Assembly: GCA_964595655.1 (NCBI GenBank)
Contig: CAZQQV010000012.1
Span: 1-33,565 of the forward strand
Direction: 5' to 3'
DNA: 33,565 nucleotides
Origin: Caldimicrobium sp964595655
Lineage (GTDB): Bacteria; Desulfobacterota; Thermodesulfobacteria; Thermodesulfobacteriales; Thermodesulfobacteriaceae
The notes under the pieces are model-generated. The model was not told the origin of the DNA and did no database searches. It saw only the letters and a list, made by a program, of their open reading frames with translations. The translations under genes and the position numbers were made by a program. Positions 1 through 8,314 of the stretch are shown piece after piece (within the stretch, counting starts at the first letter, position 1; the number at the start of each line of letters is the position of its first letter).

Positions 1-42
1 ATTCAAATGAGGTTTCTTACGCTCAAATTTTTGCTTGGCCAT
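1..42 (-). CDS. tuf: Elongation factor Tu, N-terminal fragment (runs off the window)
   Basis: Only 14 codons are inside the window. They read MAKQKFERKKPHLN, the highly conserved N-terminus of bacterial EF-Tu, the GTPase that delivers aminoacyl-tRNA to the ribosome. A strong ribosome binding site (GGGGGAG) lies a few bases before the ATG. Three tRNA genes (Tyr, Gly, Thr) lie directly upstream on the same strand, the classical tRNA-tufB arrangement known from many bacteria, which supports the call. The tRNA-Thr 3' end is 33 nt from the start codon, so tuf is probably co-transcribed with the tRNAs. The GTP-binding motifs lie outside the window. Confidence 0.9.
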   Translation of the reverse strand, partial: MAKQKFERKKPHLN

Positions 43-75
43 TTCACTCCCCCTTTATTTTCAAAAATATAAAAA

Positions 76-151
<76 letters not shown>

Positions 152-169
152 TTAGTAAAAAATTTAAAA

Positions 170-241
170 AGCGGGCGACGGGACTCGAACCCGCAACCCT
201 CAGCTTGGAAGGCTGATGCTCTACCATTGAGCTACGCCCGC
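170..241 (-). tRNA. tRNA-Gly (anticodon TCC)
   Basis: Cloverleaf on the minus strand with acceptor stem GCGGGCG/CGCCCGC and anticodon loop CTTCCAA (TCC). The discriminator is U, as usual for tRNA-Gly. CCA is not encoded. It lies between tRNA-Tyr and tRNA-Thr in the tuf leader transcript. Confidence 0.96.
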
Positions 242-258
242 TTAATTATCCTCAAAAG

Positions 259-342
259 TGGAGGGGGGAGGATTTGAACCTCCGAAGGCCTCACGCCACC
301 GGGTTTACAGCCCGGCCCCTTTGGCCACTCGGGTACCCCTCC
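259..342 (-). tRNA. tRNA-Tyr (anticodon GTA), long variable arm
   Basis: An 84-nt class II tRNA on the minus strand with acceptor stem GGAGGGG/CCCCTCC, anticodon loop CTGTAAA (GTA), a long variable arm (GGCGTGAGGCC region) and T stem GGAGG/CCTCC. CCA is not encoded. It is the first gene of the Tyr-Gly-Thr-tuf unit. Confidence 0.96.
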
Positions 343-357
343 AATCTGTCAACTCTA

Positions 358-385
358 AAATTAACTTATTTTAAATTTTTGTCAA
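358..385 (-). promoter_or_regulatory. Sigma70-type promoter of the tRNA-Tyr-Gly-Thr-tuf unit
   Basis: On the minus strand, TTGACA (380-385), a 16-bp spacer and TAATTT (358-363) lie so that transcription would start about 8 nt before tRNA-Tyr. The -35 box is 18 bp outside the left end of the repeat element at 404. Confidence 0.7.
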
Positions 386-403
386 GGGAGGTTTTAGCTA
401 AAT

Positions 404-825
404 GTTATTGCAGAGCGAAAATGTCAACTCTTTTTGCAAAGGCAAAGGGTCCCACTTCTTCTTAATCCTTTTTATCCGAAGTTTTCTTTTTTACCAAATT
501 CCTCTCTTTTTACCATATTCTTCATAATGAATAAGTTTTCCACTTGAATGGTAAATTTCAAGATCTCATTAAGATTCTCTTGCGCTTCACTCTCTGCAGG
601 CTCTGGCTTTTCTTTTTCTATCACAAATTTTTTAATTTTTTAATATTCATATTTTAAGGGTTCACATTTCAAGTGTACACATTTTATGTGTACACATTTC
701 ATGTGTTTCTATATTTTTCCACAGGCTCAAACTCCCGATGAAGGTTTAAGCCTATGAGTTTATCATAAGAGGGGATGCCTTTTTTAGGTTTGCAATAAAG
801 GGTGACAAAATCGCTTTGCAATAAC
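404..825. repeat. Dispersed inverted-repeat element, copy A (about 420 bp, MITE-like)
   Basis: This element fills most of the gene-free stretch 343-877. Its ends are inverted: GTTATTGCAGAGCGAAAA on the left and, in reverse complement, GTTATTGCAAAGCGATTT on the right. Both arms have a second partly conserved block with TTGCAAA. Inside are a degenerate reading frame on the minus strand (about 480-625) and three imperfect 15-bp palindromes (about 663-705). The same modules recur at 15523-15901 (inverted), at 33262 to the window end, and as fragments at 25738 and 9736. No transposase is encoded, so any movement would need help in trans. It could instead be a non-mobile regulatory repeat. Confidence 0.75.
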
Positions 826-841
826 ATACTTCAATTCTTTC

Positions 842-870
842 TTGACTTAAAAGAATTTATCCTTTAATAT
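842..870 (+). promoter_or_regulatory. Promoter of the CDP-alcohol phosphatidyltransferase gene (leaderless)
   Basis: TTGACT (842-847), a 17-bp spacer and TAATAT (865-870). The ATG at 878 follows the -10 box by only 7 nt, so the transcript should start at or next to the start codon. Confidence 0.72.
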
Positions 871-877
871 TAAGATT

Positions 878-1504
878 ATGAATCTTACTAGTAAACGAGA
901 GGTCCTGCAAAAATTTTATTTTCCTTTGGCATATCTCTTGTTCCTGTTACAGGCTCCACCTAATGTTATTACCCTTACTTCTCTCATTCTTGGAACAGCC
1001 TCTGCACTTGCTTACTATTATGACCATTTACTCTCTGCCTTTTTCTTATTTCTCTTTTCTGGACTTTTTGATCTTGCAGATGGAGAGGTAGCTCGTCTTT
1101 CTGGAAGACAAACTAAGTTTGGCGCTGTTTTTGACTGGATTGCTGACAAATGGGTGGATGGTCTTGTTCTGGGAATTGTTGGATATTTTTATGCAGGGCC
1201 TGTGTGGGCTACCTTTTCGGTTACCCTCTCTCTTTTGCATTCCTTTATTAAACCTGTAGCCTATGCTGAAATAGGCTATCAAAATCGTTTAAAAGGAAAA
1301 ATCCTTGATCCCCTTGAAGGCATTGGTTTTTTTGGAAGACCAGAAACCCATTTTACCCTTCTCTTATTTACCCTTTTTGAAAAGGCTCACTTGCCCCTTG
1401 GTCTTTCTGAAGGTATAAAAATTATAACCCTTTTAACTGCTCTATCCCTACTTCAAAGAATACTCTACCTATACAAAAACTACGGGAAGGTGGATGATGA
1501 ATAG
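878..1504 (+). CDS. CDP-alcohol phosphatidyltransferase family membrane protein
   Basis: This 208-aa membrane enzyme carries the full CDP-alcohol phosphotransferase signature D-x2-D-G-x2-A-R-x8-G-x3-D-x3-D at residues 65-90 (Asp65, Asp68, Gly69, Ala72, Arg73, Gly82, Asp86, Asp90). The family joins a CDP-activated lipid or alcohol to a second alcohol during phospholipid synthesis, using two metal ions held by the Asp residues. Several hydrophobic segments flank the motif. The acceptor cannot be read from the sequence: phosphatidylglycerophosphate synthase or an inositol-phosphate lipid synthase are both possible. No ribosome binding site is seen, and the promoter lies immediately upstream. It overlaps the next gene by 11 nt. 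Confidence 0.85.
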   Translation: MNLTSKREVLQKFYFPLAYLLFLLQAPPNVITLTSLILGTASALAYYYDHLLSAFFLFLFSGLFDLADGEVARLSGRQTKFGAVFDWIADKWVDGLVLGIVGYFYAGPVWATFSVTLSLLHSFIKPVAYAEIGYQNRLKGKILDPLEGIGFFGRPETHFTLLLFTLFEKAHLPLGLSEGIKIITLLTALSLLQRILYLYKNYGKVDDE

Positions 1505-2162
1505 ACCCTATGTAATCATCGTTTCAGAGGTAACCTTGGATGGAAAACTCACCCTTTATAGAGGTGCCTCCTCCAAGGAGCTTATGAGCCTTATGACCAA
1601 AGAGGTTTACAAATATCTTCATAGCATAAGGGCTCAGGTGGATGGTATAATGGTTGGTTGTGAAACTGTAAGAACCGATGACCCAAGCCTTACAGTTCGC
1701 TATGTAGAGGGAAAAAATCCTGTAAGGATTATTCCCTGCTCCACGGCTAATGTCCCCTATCATGCTAACATCTTTTCAAGGGATGCTAAAACCATAATTG
1801 TAACCACTGAGAGAGCCCCAAAAGATAGGGTTGAAAAAATTAAAGAGCTTGGAGCAGAAGTTATCTATGCAGGTGAAGAACTTGTGGATTTTAATAGGCT
1901 TCTTCCCATGCTTTATGAAAGGGGTATAAAAAAACTTATGGTTGAAGGGGGAGCCTCTATAAACTGGGAATTTGTACGCCTTGGCTTTGTTGATGAATTA
2001 AGAATTATTCATCTTCCTGTGGTTGTAGGCGGAGAAAATGTCCCAACTCTTGTGGGTGGGGAAGGCTTTAAGAGCCTTAAGAAACTCATGCAATTTCAAA
2101 TAGTAAATCACTTTGTAATTGACAATTTTCTTATCACCGAATGGAAAGCAATTAAAACTTAG
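1494..2162 (+). CDS. Stand-alone RibD-type reductase: 2,5-diamino-6-ribosylaminopyrimidinone 5'-phosphate reductase
   Basis: A 222-aa protein of the RibD C-terminal/dihydrofolate-reductase-like family, which reduces the ribosylamino sugar of a riboflavin precursor with NAD(P)H. Recognisable parts are the N-terminal SEVTLDGK strand, AQVDGIMVGCETVRTDDP (around residues 50-66), and MVEGGASINWEF (around 150-160). The cytidine-deaminase domain that normally precedes this domain in bacterial RibD is absent, as in the archaeal and fungal (Rib7) enzymes that act before deamination. The start overlaps the previous gene by 11 nt, with a Shine-Dalgarno (AAGGTGG) before a double ATG. RibBA is encoded elsewhere in the window (29661-30863), so riboflavin synthesis fits. 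The substrate order is inferred from family resemblance. Confidence 0.8.
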   Translation: MMNRPYVIIVSEVTLDGKLTLYRGASSKELMSLMTKEVYKYLHSIRAQVDGIMVGCETVRTDDPSLTVRYVEGKNPVRIIPCSTANVPYHANIFSRDAKTIIVTTERAPKDRVEKIKELGAEVIYAGEELVDFNRLLPMLYERGIKKLMVEGGASINWEFVRLGFVDELRIIHLPVVVGGENVPTLVGGEGFKSLKKLMQFQIVNHFVIDNFLITEWKAIKT

Positions 2163-3319
2163 CCCTCATAGGCAATTTCATAAATTTCCTCAACGCTTTC
2201 TTTTTTAAATTCCCTTTCTGCTTTCCAGATAAAAAGTATTTCGCAGGCCCTTTCAATAAGAAATGGAAGATCTTCCCTTTTTAAACCACACTCCCTTAAA
2301 GACTTGGGTAGTTTAAAATATTCAAGAAGCTCCTCAAAGGCTTTTAAACCTCTTTTAGAAAAATCCTTCCCTTCAGGGATATCAAAAACTTTTTGATAGA
2401 ATTTTCTAACTGTAGCTTGATGGCCAAATCTTTTTAAATAAGCCCTCATAAGAATGGTTAAACCCAACCCATGGGGTAGATCAAAGGCACCACTTAAGGG
2501 GTGTTCCAGAGAGTGTAGAAAAAATCTGTAAGCCCCAAGGCCAGCCCTAATCAGTGGGGAGAGAGAAAGACTTGAAATCCACATAACCTGGGCACGAGCA
2601 GAGTAATTCTCAGGCTCAGCAAAAGCCCTTTTTCCTTCCCTTATGAGTCTTTTCATCAAAAGCACAAGCAAATCTTCACATATATTTTCCTCATGATGTA
2701 AACGAAAATGAAAAAATTCAAAGAGATGCGAAAGGGTATCCATAATTCCATAGGCAGTGTAATCAGGCGGAACCGTAAAGGTAAGAGTAGGATCCAAATA
2801 AGAGGCCCTGGGAAAAAGACATGGTGCCCTAAGACTGAGTTTTATTTTCTTTTCCTCATTGACAATAACAGTAACATCATTGGCTTCAGAACCTGTCCCA
2901 GAAATAGTGGGGATAGCAATTAAAGGAAGAGCCTTTGCAGGAATCCCCTTTCTCTCAAAAAGATCCCAGAGATTTCCTTCATAGTAGTATCCACAGGCAA
3001 TGGCCTTGGCTGCATCAATGACACTTCCTCCGCCAACTGCTAAAAGAAAGTCTGGCTTTTCCTCCTTTGCAAGTCTTATTCCCTCAAGAACTTGACTTAA
3101 GGGTGGATTGGGTTTAATCCCCCCAAATTCAACCACTTCAATTTCCTTTTCCTTTAAGGCTGAAAGAATAAATTGGTAAAAACCACTCTTTTTCAAATGA
3201 GATTGGCCATAAAGAAAAAGGGCTTTTTTTCCAAAAGAAGGAAGATCCTGAGAAAATTTTTTTAGACTATCTCTTCCAAAGATTAGCCTTGTAGGAAAGA
3301 AAAACTCAAAGTCTTTCAT
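2159..3319 (-). CDS. Iron-containing alcohol dehydrogenase
   Basis: A 386-aa group III (Fe-dependent) alcohol dehydrogenase, which interconverts alcohols and aldehydes or ketones with NAD(P)H. The N-terminal half has the nucleotide-binding GGGSVIDAAK motif (about residues 96-105) and the TISGTGSE loop. The C-terminal half has the metal ligands: Asp and His in IMDTLSHLFE, His in HSLEHPLSG and His in DLPHGLGL. It resembles the YqdH/butanol-dehydrogenase branch; the substrate is unknown. Its last four bases overlap the stop of the convergent reductase gene. No Shine-Dalgarno is visible, and it begins about 20 nt beyond the terminator of acs, so it may be expressed by read-through or from a weak promoter. 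Confidence 0.85.
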   Translation of the reverse strand: MKDFEFFFPTRLIFGRDSLKKFSQDLPSFGKKALFLYGQSHLKKSGFYQFILSALKEKEIEVVEFGGIKPNPPLSQVLEGIRLAKEEKPDFLLAVGGGSVIDAAKAIACGYYYEGNLWDLFERKGIPAKALPLIAIPTISGTGSEANDVTVIVNEEKKIKLSLRAPCLFPRASYLDPTLTFTVPPDYTAYGIMDTLSHLFEFFHFRLHHEENICEDLLVLLMKRLIREGKRAFAEPENYSARAQVMWISSLSLSPLIRAGLGAYRFFLHSLEHPLSGAFDLPHGLGLTILMRAYLKRFGHQATVRKFYQKVFDIPEGKDFSKRGLKAFEELLEYFKLPKSLRECGLKREDLPFLIERACEILFIWKAEREFKKESVEEIYEIAYEG

Positions 3320-3336
3320 AAAGCTTAGAATTTAAA

Positions 3337-3363
3337 TAAAAAAAGAGGGGGATCACCCCCCTC
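3337..3363 (-). terminator. Intrinsic terminator after acs
   Basis: On the minus strand a perfect 7-bp stem (GAGGGGG/CCCCCTC, loop GTGAT) is followed at once by a run of seven T. It lies 20 nt after the acs stop codon and separates it from the alcohol dehydrogenase gene. Confidence 0.9.
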
Positions 3364-3383
3364 TTAGTAAAGGAAAAGGGCTT

Positions 3384-5366
3384 TTACTTTCCGAAAAGGG
3401 CCTTTCTTCCCTGAATGATTTCTTCAACCACAGAGGGATCTGCAAGGGTTGTGGTATCACCAAGATCATCATATATGCCTGCTGCAATCTTTCTCAAAAT
3501 TCTTCTCATAATTTTACCAGATCTTGTTTTGGGAAGACCAGTAACAAATTGGATGACATCAGGAGTAGCAACCGGACCAATTTCCTTTCTTATGTGCTGA
3601 ATTAGTTTTTTTCTCAATTCTTCTGAAGGTTCATACCCTTCTTTAAGCACAATGAAGGCATAAATGGCTTCTCCCTTAATTTCATGAGGCATTCCCACAA
3701 CAGCAGCCTCAGCCACTGCTGGATGAGACACAAAGGCAGACTCAAGCTCCATGGTTCCAATACGATGCCCTGAAACATTGATAACATCATCAAGTCTTCC
3801 CATAATCCAGAAGTAACCATCTTCATCTATACGGGCGCCATCTCCTGTAAGATAATATCCTGGGAATCTGCTAAAGTATATTTCTTTAAATCTTTCAGGA
3901 TCTCCCCAAACACCTCTTGCCATACCAGGCCAAGCTCTCTTCATACAGAGATGTCCACCCTCATTAACATCTGCAGGAGTTCCATCGGCTCTCAAAATAA
4001 CAGGTTCAATACCAGGAAGGGGTAAAGTAGCAGAACCAGGTTTTTGAGGAATAGCATAGGGAAGAGGTGAAATAAGATGACCTCCAGTTTCTGTCTGCCA
4101 CCAGGTATCAACTACCGGAATTCTTCCTTTACCTACATTTTTGTGATACCAAATCCAGGCCTCAGGGTTTATTGGCTCTCCCACGGTTCCAAGGATTCTT
4201 AAAGTGGAAAGATCATATTTGGCTGGCCATTCATCTCCCTCTCTCATTAAGGCACGAATGACTGTTGGAGCCGTATAAAAAATGGTGACTTTATATCTAT
4301 CCACAAGTTCCCACCACCTTCCTGGATGAGGATAGGTAGGCACTCCCTCGTAGATGAAAACTGTGCCCCCAAGAGCAAGAGGTCCGTAAACAATGTAGGT
4401 ATGCCCGGTAATCCAACCAATATCAGCAGTGGTCCAAAGAATGTCTTCTGGTTTTAAATCAAAAACCCATTGGGTGGTATGAGCTGCATAAACAAGATAT
4501 CCTCCTGTGGTGTGATAAATTCCTTTAGGTTTTCCCGTTGAACCAGAAGTATAAAGAATAAAAAGGATATCTTCAGCGTCCATCTCTTCACAGGGACAAT
4601 ATTTTTCAAAATCCTTATTTTTTAAAAGATCCTCATAAAGGACCCCTCTTTCATCAGAGAGAGTTATCTCTTCTCCAAAGCGGTTCACCACAATGTATTT
4701 CTCAATGCAATCACACTCAGCTACAGCGGTTTCTGCATTGGCAAGAAGATTTATCTTTCTTCCACCACGATAAGTTCCATCGGCAGTAATTAATATTTTG
4801 GCCCCTGCATCAAGAATCCTTGATTTTAAAGCCTCAGCAGAAAAACCACCAAATACAACACTGTGGATTGCCCCGATGCGGGCACAGGCAAGCATAGCAA
4901 TTATGGCCTCAGGCATCATGGGCATATAAATAGCCACTCTGTCACCCTTTTTAACTCCAAAGTGCTTCAAGATATTGGCAAATCTGCAAACCTCATCATG
5001 CAACATCTGATAGGTTAGAACTCTCACATCTTTATCAGGCTCCCCCTGCCAGATAAGAGCAGCCTTGTTTTTGGTGTCAGGATTAAGAAGATGCCTATCA
5101 AGACAATTATAAGCAGCATTCAATTTCCCACCTTCATAAAACCTAATTTCAGGCTTGTGAAAATCCCAATAACAAGTTCTATCCCAGTATTTAAACCAAG
5201 TTATGAGCTCTTTTGCACGCTCAGACCAGAAACCATCTGGATCCTTAAGGGAATATTCATAAATCTGTTCGTATTGATATTTACTATTAATATAGGCTTG
5301 ATCCTTCCCCTCTTGAGGAGGGTAAAAAATCCTCTGCTCTTTTAGTAAGGCCTCAATTTCTGCCAT
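3384..5366 (-). CDS. acs: Acetyl-CoA synthetase (AMP-forming)
   Basis: A 660-aa protein of normal length for Acs, which makes acetyl-CoA from acetate, ATP and CoA in the cytoplasm through an acetyl-AMP intermediate. The adenylate-forming P-loop YTSGSTGKPKG is at 272-282. The conserved WWQTETGG block follows near 415, and the C-terminal PKTRSGKIMRR, whose lysine is catalytic and is the known acetylation site, is near 615. The start is fixed by a strong GGGAGGTG site 5 nt before the ATG. A TTGACA (5424-5429) lies just past the upstream deaminase stop, but no convincing -10 is spaced from it. A clear terminator follows. Acetate assimilation, or recycling alongside a Wood-Ljungdahl-type pathway, is inferred. 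Confidence 0.96.
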   Translation of the reverse strand: MAEIEALLKEQRIFYPPQEGKDQAYINSKYQYEQIYEYSLKDPDGFWSERAKELITWFKYWDRTCYWDFHKPEIRFYEGGKLNAAYNCLDRHLLNPDTKNKAALIWQGEPDKDVRVLTYQMLHDEVCRFANILKHFGVKKGDRVAIYMPMMPEAIIAMLACARIGAIHSVVFGGFSAEALKSRILDAGAKILITADGTYRGGRKINLLANAETAVAECDCIEKYIVVNRFGEEITLSDERGVLYEDLLKNKDFEKYCPCEEMDAEDILFILYTSGSTGKPKGIYHTTGGYLVYAAHTTQWVFDLKPEDILWTTADIGWITGHTYIVYGPLALGGTVFIYEGVPTYPHPGRWWELVDRYKVTIFYTAPTVIRALMREGDEWPAKYDLSTLRILGTVGEPINPEAWIWYHKNVGKGRIPVVDTWWQTETGGHLISPLPYAIPQKPGSATLPLPGIEPVILRADGTPADVNEGGHLCMKRAWPGMARGVWGDPERFKEIYFSRFPGYYLTGDGARIDEDGYFWIMGRLDDVINVSGHRIGTMELESAFVSHPAVAEAAVVGMPHEIKGEAIYAFIVLKEGYEPSEELRKKLIQHIRKEIGPVATPDVIQFVTGLPKTRSGKIMRRILRKIAAGIYDDLGDTTTLADPSVVEEIIQGRKALFGK

Positions 5367-5433
5367 GGTTCACCTCCCAAGTGTTTAATTTGTGAAAATA
5401 AAAAAACAACAAAAAATTCTATTTGTCAAGAGT

Positions 5434-6753
5434 TTAGGAGAATTTATTCCTTAAAATGAGGAGAATCTCCTCTTTGATTTCGTGAATTCTTTCACGAACA
5501 TAATCTTCCCTTACTGTAATTAGTTGATAATTTCTCATGACAAATTCACCGTCAACCATTACATCAGAGACAAGCCCGGTTTTGGCACTATAAACAAGCA
5601 ATGCCAGGGGATTATAATCTGGCTGAAGGACAAGTTGATTGAGGTCTAAGACAGCGAGGTCTGCCCTGTAGCCTGGAAGAAGTTTTCCAGAGTCATTAAA
5701 AGAGAGAGCCCTTGCACCCCATTCAGTTGCCATTGCAAAGACTTCCTTTGCTGTAACTATGGTTGGATCCTCTCGAAGCCCTTTATGAATGAGAGCTGTG
5801 GTTTTCATTTCCGAAAAGATATCAAGGTCGTTATTACTTGCTGGACCATCAGTGCCAAGCCCAACTATAATACCTGCTTTAAGAAAGTCAGGTAAAGGGG
5901 CAATTCCAGAGCCCAATTTTAAATTACTTTCAGGACAATGGGCAATTTTGGCTCCCCTTCTGGAAAAGAGCTCTATTTCCCTTTCATTCAATTTTACGCA
6001 GTGGGCTGCAAGCAAATTTTCTGAAAGGCCTCCCAATTCATCAAGAAGTTCAGCAGGTCTTTTCCCATACCTTTTCTGAACCTCTTTTATTTCTTCGCTG
6101 TTTTCGGCAAGATGAATATGAAGGGGAGCTCCATATTTTTCAGCAAGGCTTATACATTTTTTAATGGTCTCGGGAGAGCAAGTATATAGGGTATGGGGAG
6201 AAACTGCAATTTTAATCTTTTTATGTCTTTCAAAGGCCTGCAAAAGCTCTTCCGTTAATTGAAGCCCCTTATCAAGAGGACCATACCCCGGAGAGGGAAA
6301 ATCAAAGAGGCCCTCTCCAAGAAGGGCTTTAAGGCCAACTTCTTCAGTTGCCCGTATAACCTCAGGTTCAAAAAGATACATATCGCAAAATAAAGTAATG
6401 CCAGATCTAATCATTTCTATGAGGGAAAGCTTTGTTCCCCAATAGACCCACTCTCTTCTGAGATGAGATTCTACCGGAAAGATATACTTTGTAAGCCAGG
6501 TCATTAGAGGAAGATCCTCCGCAATCCCCCTTAAAATACTCATGGGAGCATGAGTATGAGCGTTGACAAGACCTGGAAATATGAGCTTATGCTTTAAATC
6601 TATGACCTGATAAGTAGGATATCTTGGAAGAATCTCCTCTTGAGGGCCAACATCAATAATTTTTCTTCCCTCAAGGACAAGGGCTCCATTTTTAACTGGA
6701 GGAAGTTCAGCGCAACAGAGAATCCATTCAGCTGTAAGAATTTTTCCCTTCAT
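5434..6753 (-). CDS. mtaD: 5'-methylthioadenosine/S-adenosylhomocysteine deaminase (amidohydrolase)
   Basis: A 439-aa metal-dependent amidohydrolase of the MtaD/chlorohydrolase group, which deaminates MTA, SAH or related adenosines to inosine derivatives. Metal and substrate motifs are clear: NAHTHAP (His66, His68), HLAEN with its His near residue 215, the AAHCV His about 35 residues later, and LGTDGPASNND with the metal Asp near 300. The family fits a cell that makes spermidine, since SpeE releases MTA, but SpeE is not adjacent here. No Shine-Dalgarno precedes the ATG. A TTGACA-N17-TAATTT promoter ends 8 nt before it, so the mRNA should be leaderless. Exact substrate preference is not decided by sequence. 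Confidence 0.88.
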   Translation of the reverse strand: MKGKILTAEWILCCAELPPVKNGALVLEGRKIIDVGPQEEILPRYPTYQVIDLKHKLIFPGLVNAHTHAPMSILRGIAEDLPLMTWLTKYIFPVESHLRREWVYWGTKLSLIEMIRSGITLFCDMYLFEPEVIRATEEVGLKALLGEGLFDFPSPGYGPLDKGLQLTEELLQAFERHKKIKIAVSPHTLYTCSPETIKKCISLAEKYGAPLHIHLAENSEEIKEVQKRYGKRPAELLDELGGLSENLLAAHCVKLNEREIELFSRRGAKIAHCPESNLKLGSGIAPLPDFLKAGIIVGLGTDGPASNNDLDIFSEMKTTALIHKGLREDPTIVTAKEVFAMATEWGARALSFNDSGKLLPGYRADLAVLDLNQLVLQPDYNPLALLVYSAKTGLVSDVMVDGEFVMRNYQLITVREDYVRERIHEIKEEILLILRNKFS

Positions 6754-6761
6754 ATTTTTAA

Positions 6762-6790
6762 AAATTACTTAACAGTATCCCTTTTGTCAA
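6762..6790 (-). promoter_or_regulatory. Promoter of the MTA/SAH deaminase gene (leaderless)
   Basis: Minus-strand TTGACA (6785-6790), 17-bp spacer, TAATTT (6762-6767), then 8 nt to the ATG at 6753. The rest of the 253-bp gap to proC (6791-7006) shows nothing recognisable apart from AT-rich sequence. Confidence 0.7.
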
Positions 6791-7006
6791 GGTAAGGAAC
6801 AAATTTTACCCCATTTTTGATGAAAGGCTTTCATAAAAAGGTGTTAAATAGAAGCAAAGCAAAAATAATTTGAGATAGACTCAACTTTTAAGTTGCATAT
6901 TGGCAAGTGCGTTTAAATTTAAAAGAAGCCTTGAAATATTTTGAGAAACTGGTTTATTTAAAAAAATTTTAAAAAATCCTAAGAATTGCCTTCAGGGGGA
7001 AGCTTT

Positions 7007-7837
7007 ATGAATAAAGAAAGGGTTCTCAATGAAATAGGAATTATCGGTGGAGGACAAATGGCTGAGGCCCTTATTAAGGGTTTTCTTGAAAAGGGACTTT
7101 TCTTTCCAAAAAATATACTCATTTCCGAACCCTTAAAGGAGAGAAGACAATATTTAGAGGAATTCTATAATGTTCAAACCACAGAGGATAATAAGAGAGT
7201 AGTCAAAGAAAGGGAATTGCTTTTACTTGCGGTTAAGCCTCAGGTTATGGGAAGGGTTCTTGAGGAGATTAAAGATTTAATAAATCCAAAAAAACACTTA
7301 GTTCTTACCATTGCAGCAGGGCTTCCTCTGAGTTTTTACGAAAAAAGACTTCCTCAAAAAACAAAAATTGTAAGGATTATGCCAAACACCTGTGCCCTTG
7401 TGCACAAAAGTATTAGCGCCATCTCAAAAGGGCCTTATGTAGAGGATGAAGAGCTTTCCCTTGTGGAAAAAATTTTTTCGGTTGTGGGAGAGGTGGTAAG
7501 AGTTGAAGAAGCTTATATGGATGCTGTAACTGCCCTTTCAGGTTCAGGGCCAGCCTATGTGTCTCTTTTTCTTGAGGCTCTAATTGATGCGGGGGTTAGA
7601 TGTGGCCTTCCTCGAAATATTTCAGAAAAACTTGCCTTAGCAACCCTTGAGGGCACCATAGAATTGCTAAAAAAAACAAGGAAAAATCCCTATGAAATTA
7701 AAGCCATGGTAACCTCGCCTGGGGGCACAACTATTACTGCCCTTGAAGAACTTTACAAAAAGGGCTTCCAAGGAATAATCATCAAAGCTGTAAGAAAGGC
7801 CTTTGAAAGAGGAAAAGAATTAAGCCAGCTTTTTTAG
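7007..7837 (+). CDS. proC: Pyrroline-5-carboxylate reductase
   Basis: A 276-aa ProC, the last enzyme of proline synthesis, reducing pyrroline-5-carboxylate with NAD(P)H. The N-terminal Rossmann motif IGIIGGGQMAEALIKG is at about residues 10-25. The family signature is in the C-terminal half: ALSGSGPAYV near residue 175, followed by the MVTSPGGTTITALEEL block near 240. The ATG at 7007 is preferred because AGGGGGAAGC lies 4-5 nt before it; an in-frame TTG 21 nt upstream lies inside or before that site. It is followed after 5 nt by rlmH. Confidence 0.95.
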   Translation: MNKERVLNEIGIIGGGQMAEALIKGFLEKGLFFPKNILISEPLKERRQYLEEFYNVQTTEDNKRVVKERELLLLAVKPQVMGRVLEEIKDLINPKKHLVLTIAAGLPLSFYEKRLPQKTKIVRIMPNTCALVHKSISAISKGPYVEDEELSLVEKIFSVVGEVVRVEEAYMDAVTALSGSGPAYVSLFLEALIDAGVRCGLPRNISEKLALATLEGTIELLKKTRKNPYEIKAMVTSPGGTTITALEELYKKGFQGIIIKAVRKAFERGKELSQLF

Positions 7838-7842
7838 ATTAA

Positions 7843-8304
7843 GTGATTTACATAATAGCCCCAGGGCCCCTTAAGTATCCCTTTGTTAAAGAAGGCCTTA
7901 ACTATTTCTTAGCCCGAATCTCTCACTGGGTTAAAATTGAAGCCAAGTTTCCCAGAGTGAAGAGATCCTATGAAAATAGAGAGGCTCGCCTTAAGGTTGA
8001 AGAAGAGGCCTTAAGAAAGGCTCTTCCTAAGGAGACCTATCTTATTCTCCTTGATGAGAGGGGGGAAAGGTTATCCACAAAAGAGCTTTCCACCTTTCTT
8101 CAGGAAAAACTTACTCTTCATAAAAACCTAACTTTTCTTGTGGGAGGGCCTGAAGGAATCTCACCTTCTTTAAAGGAGGAGGCCACTTTTTGGCTTAGTC
8201 TTTCCCCCCTTACCCTCAACCATGAAATTGCCCTTTTAGTGCTTGCTGAGGCACTCTACAGAGCTATAAGCTTACTCAAAGGACATCCCTACCATCGGGA
8301 ATAA
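7843..8304 (+). CDS. rlmH: 23S rRNA pseudouridine1915 N3-methyltransferase RlmH
   Basis: A 153-aa SPOUT-class methyltransferase, the usual RlmH length, which methylates pseudouridine 1915 in helix 69 of 23S rRNA. The knot region is well preserved: LVGGPEGIS (near residue 102), then LSLSPLTLNHEIALLVLAEA and the C-terminal YRA...GHPYHRE. The typical LTHQ...R.iL.EQ is changed to LNHEIALLVLAEA, but the final YHRE tail is intact. The start is GTG, 5 nt after the proC stop, with no good Shine-Dalgarno, so translation may be coupled to proC. Confidence 0.93.
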   Translation: MIYIIAPGPLKYPFVKEGLNYFLARISHWVKIEAKFPRVKRSYENREARLKVEEEALRKALPKETYLILLDERGERLSTKELSTFLQEKLTLHKNLTFLVGGPEGISPSLKEEATFWLSLSPLTLNHEIALLVLAEALYRAISLLKGHPYHRE

Positions 8305-8314
8305 GAAACTCCCT

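Noticed and set aside
404..825. Insertion sequence with a transposase
   Set aside because: The element is too short and has no DDE or other transposase frame on either strand, so it is listed as a repeat only.
6791..7006. Hidden gene or RNA upstream of proC
   Set aside because: AT-rich, no open frame with a start signal, no stable hairpin and no tRNA-like fold seen.
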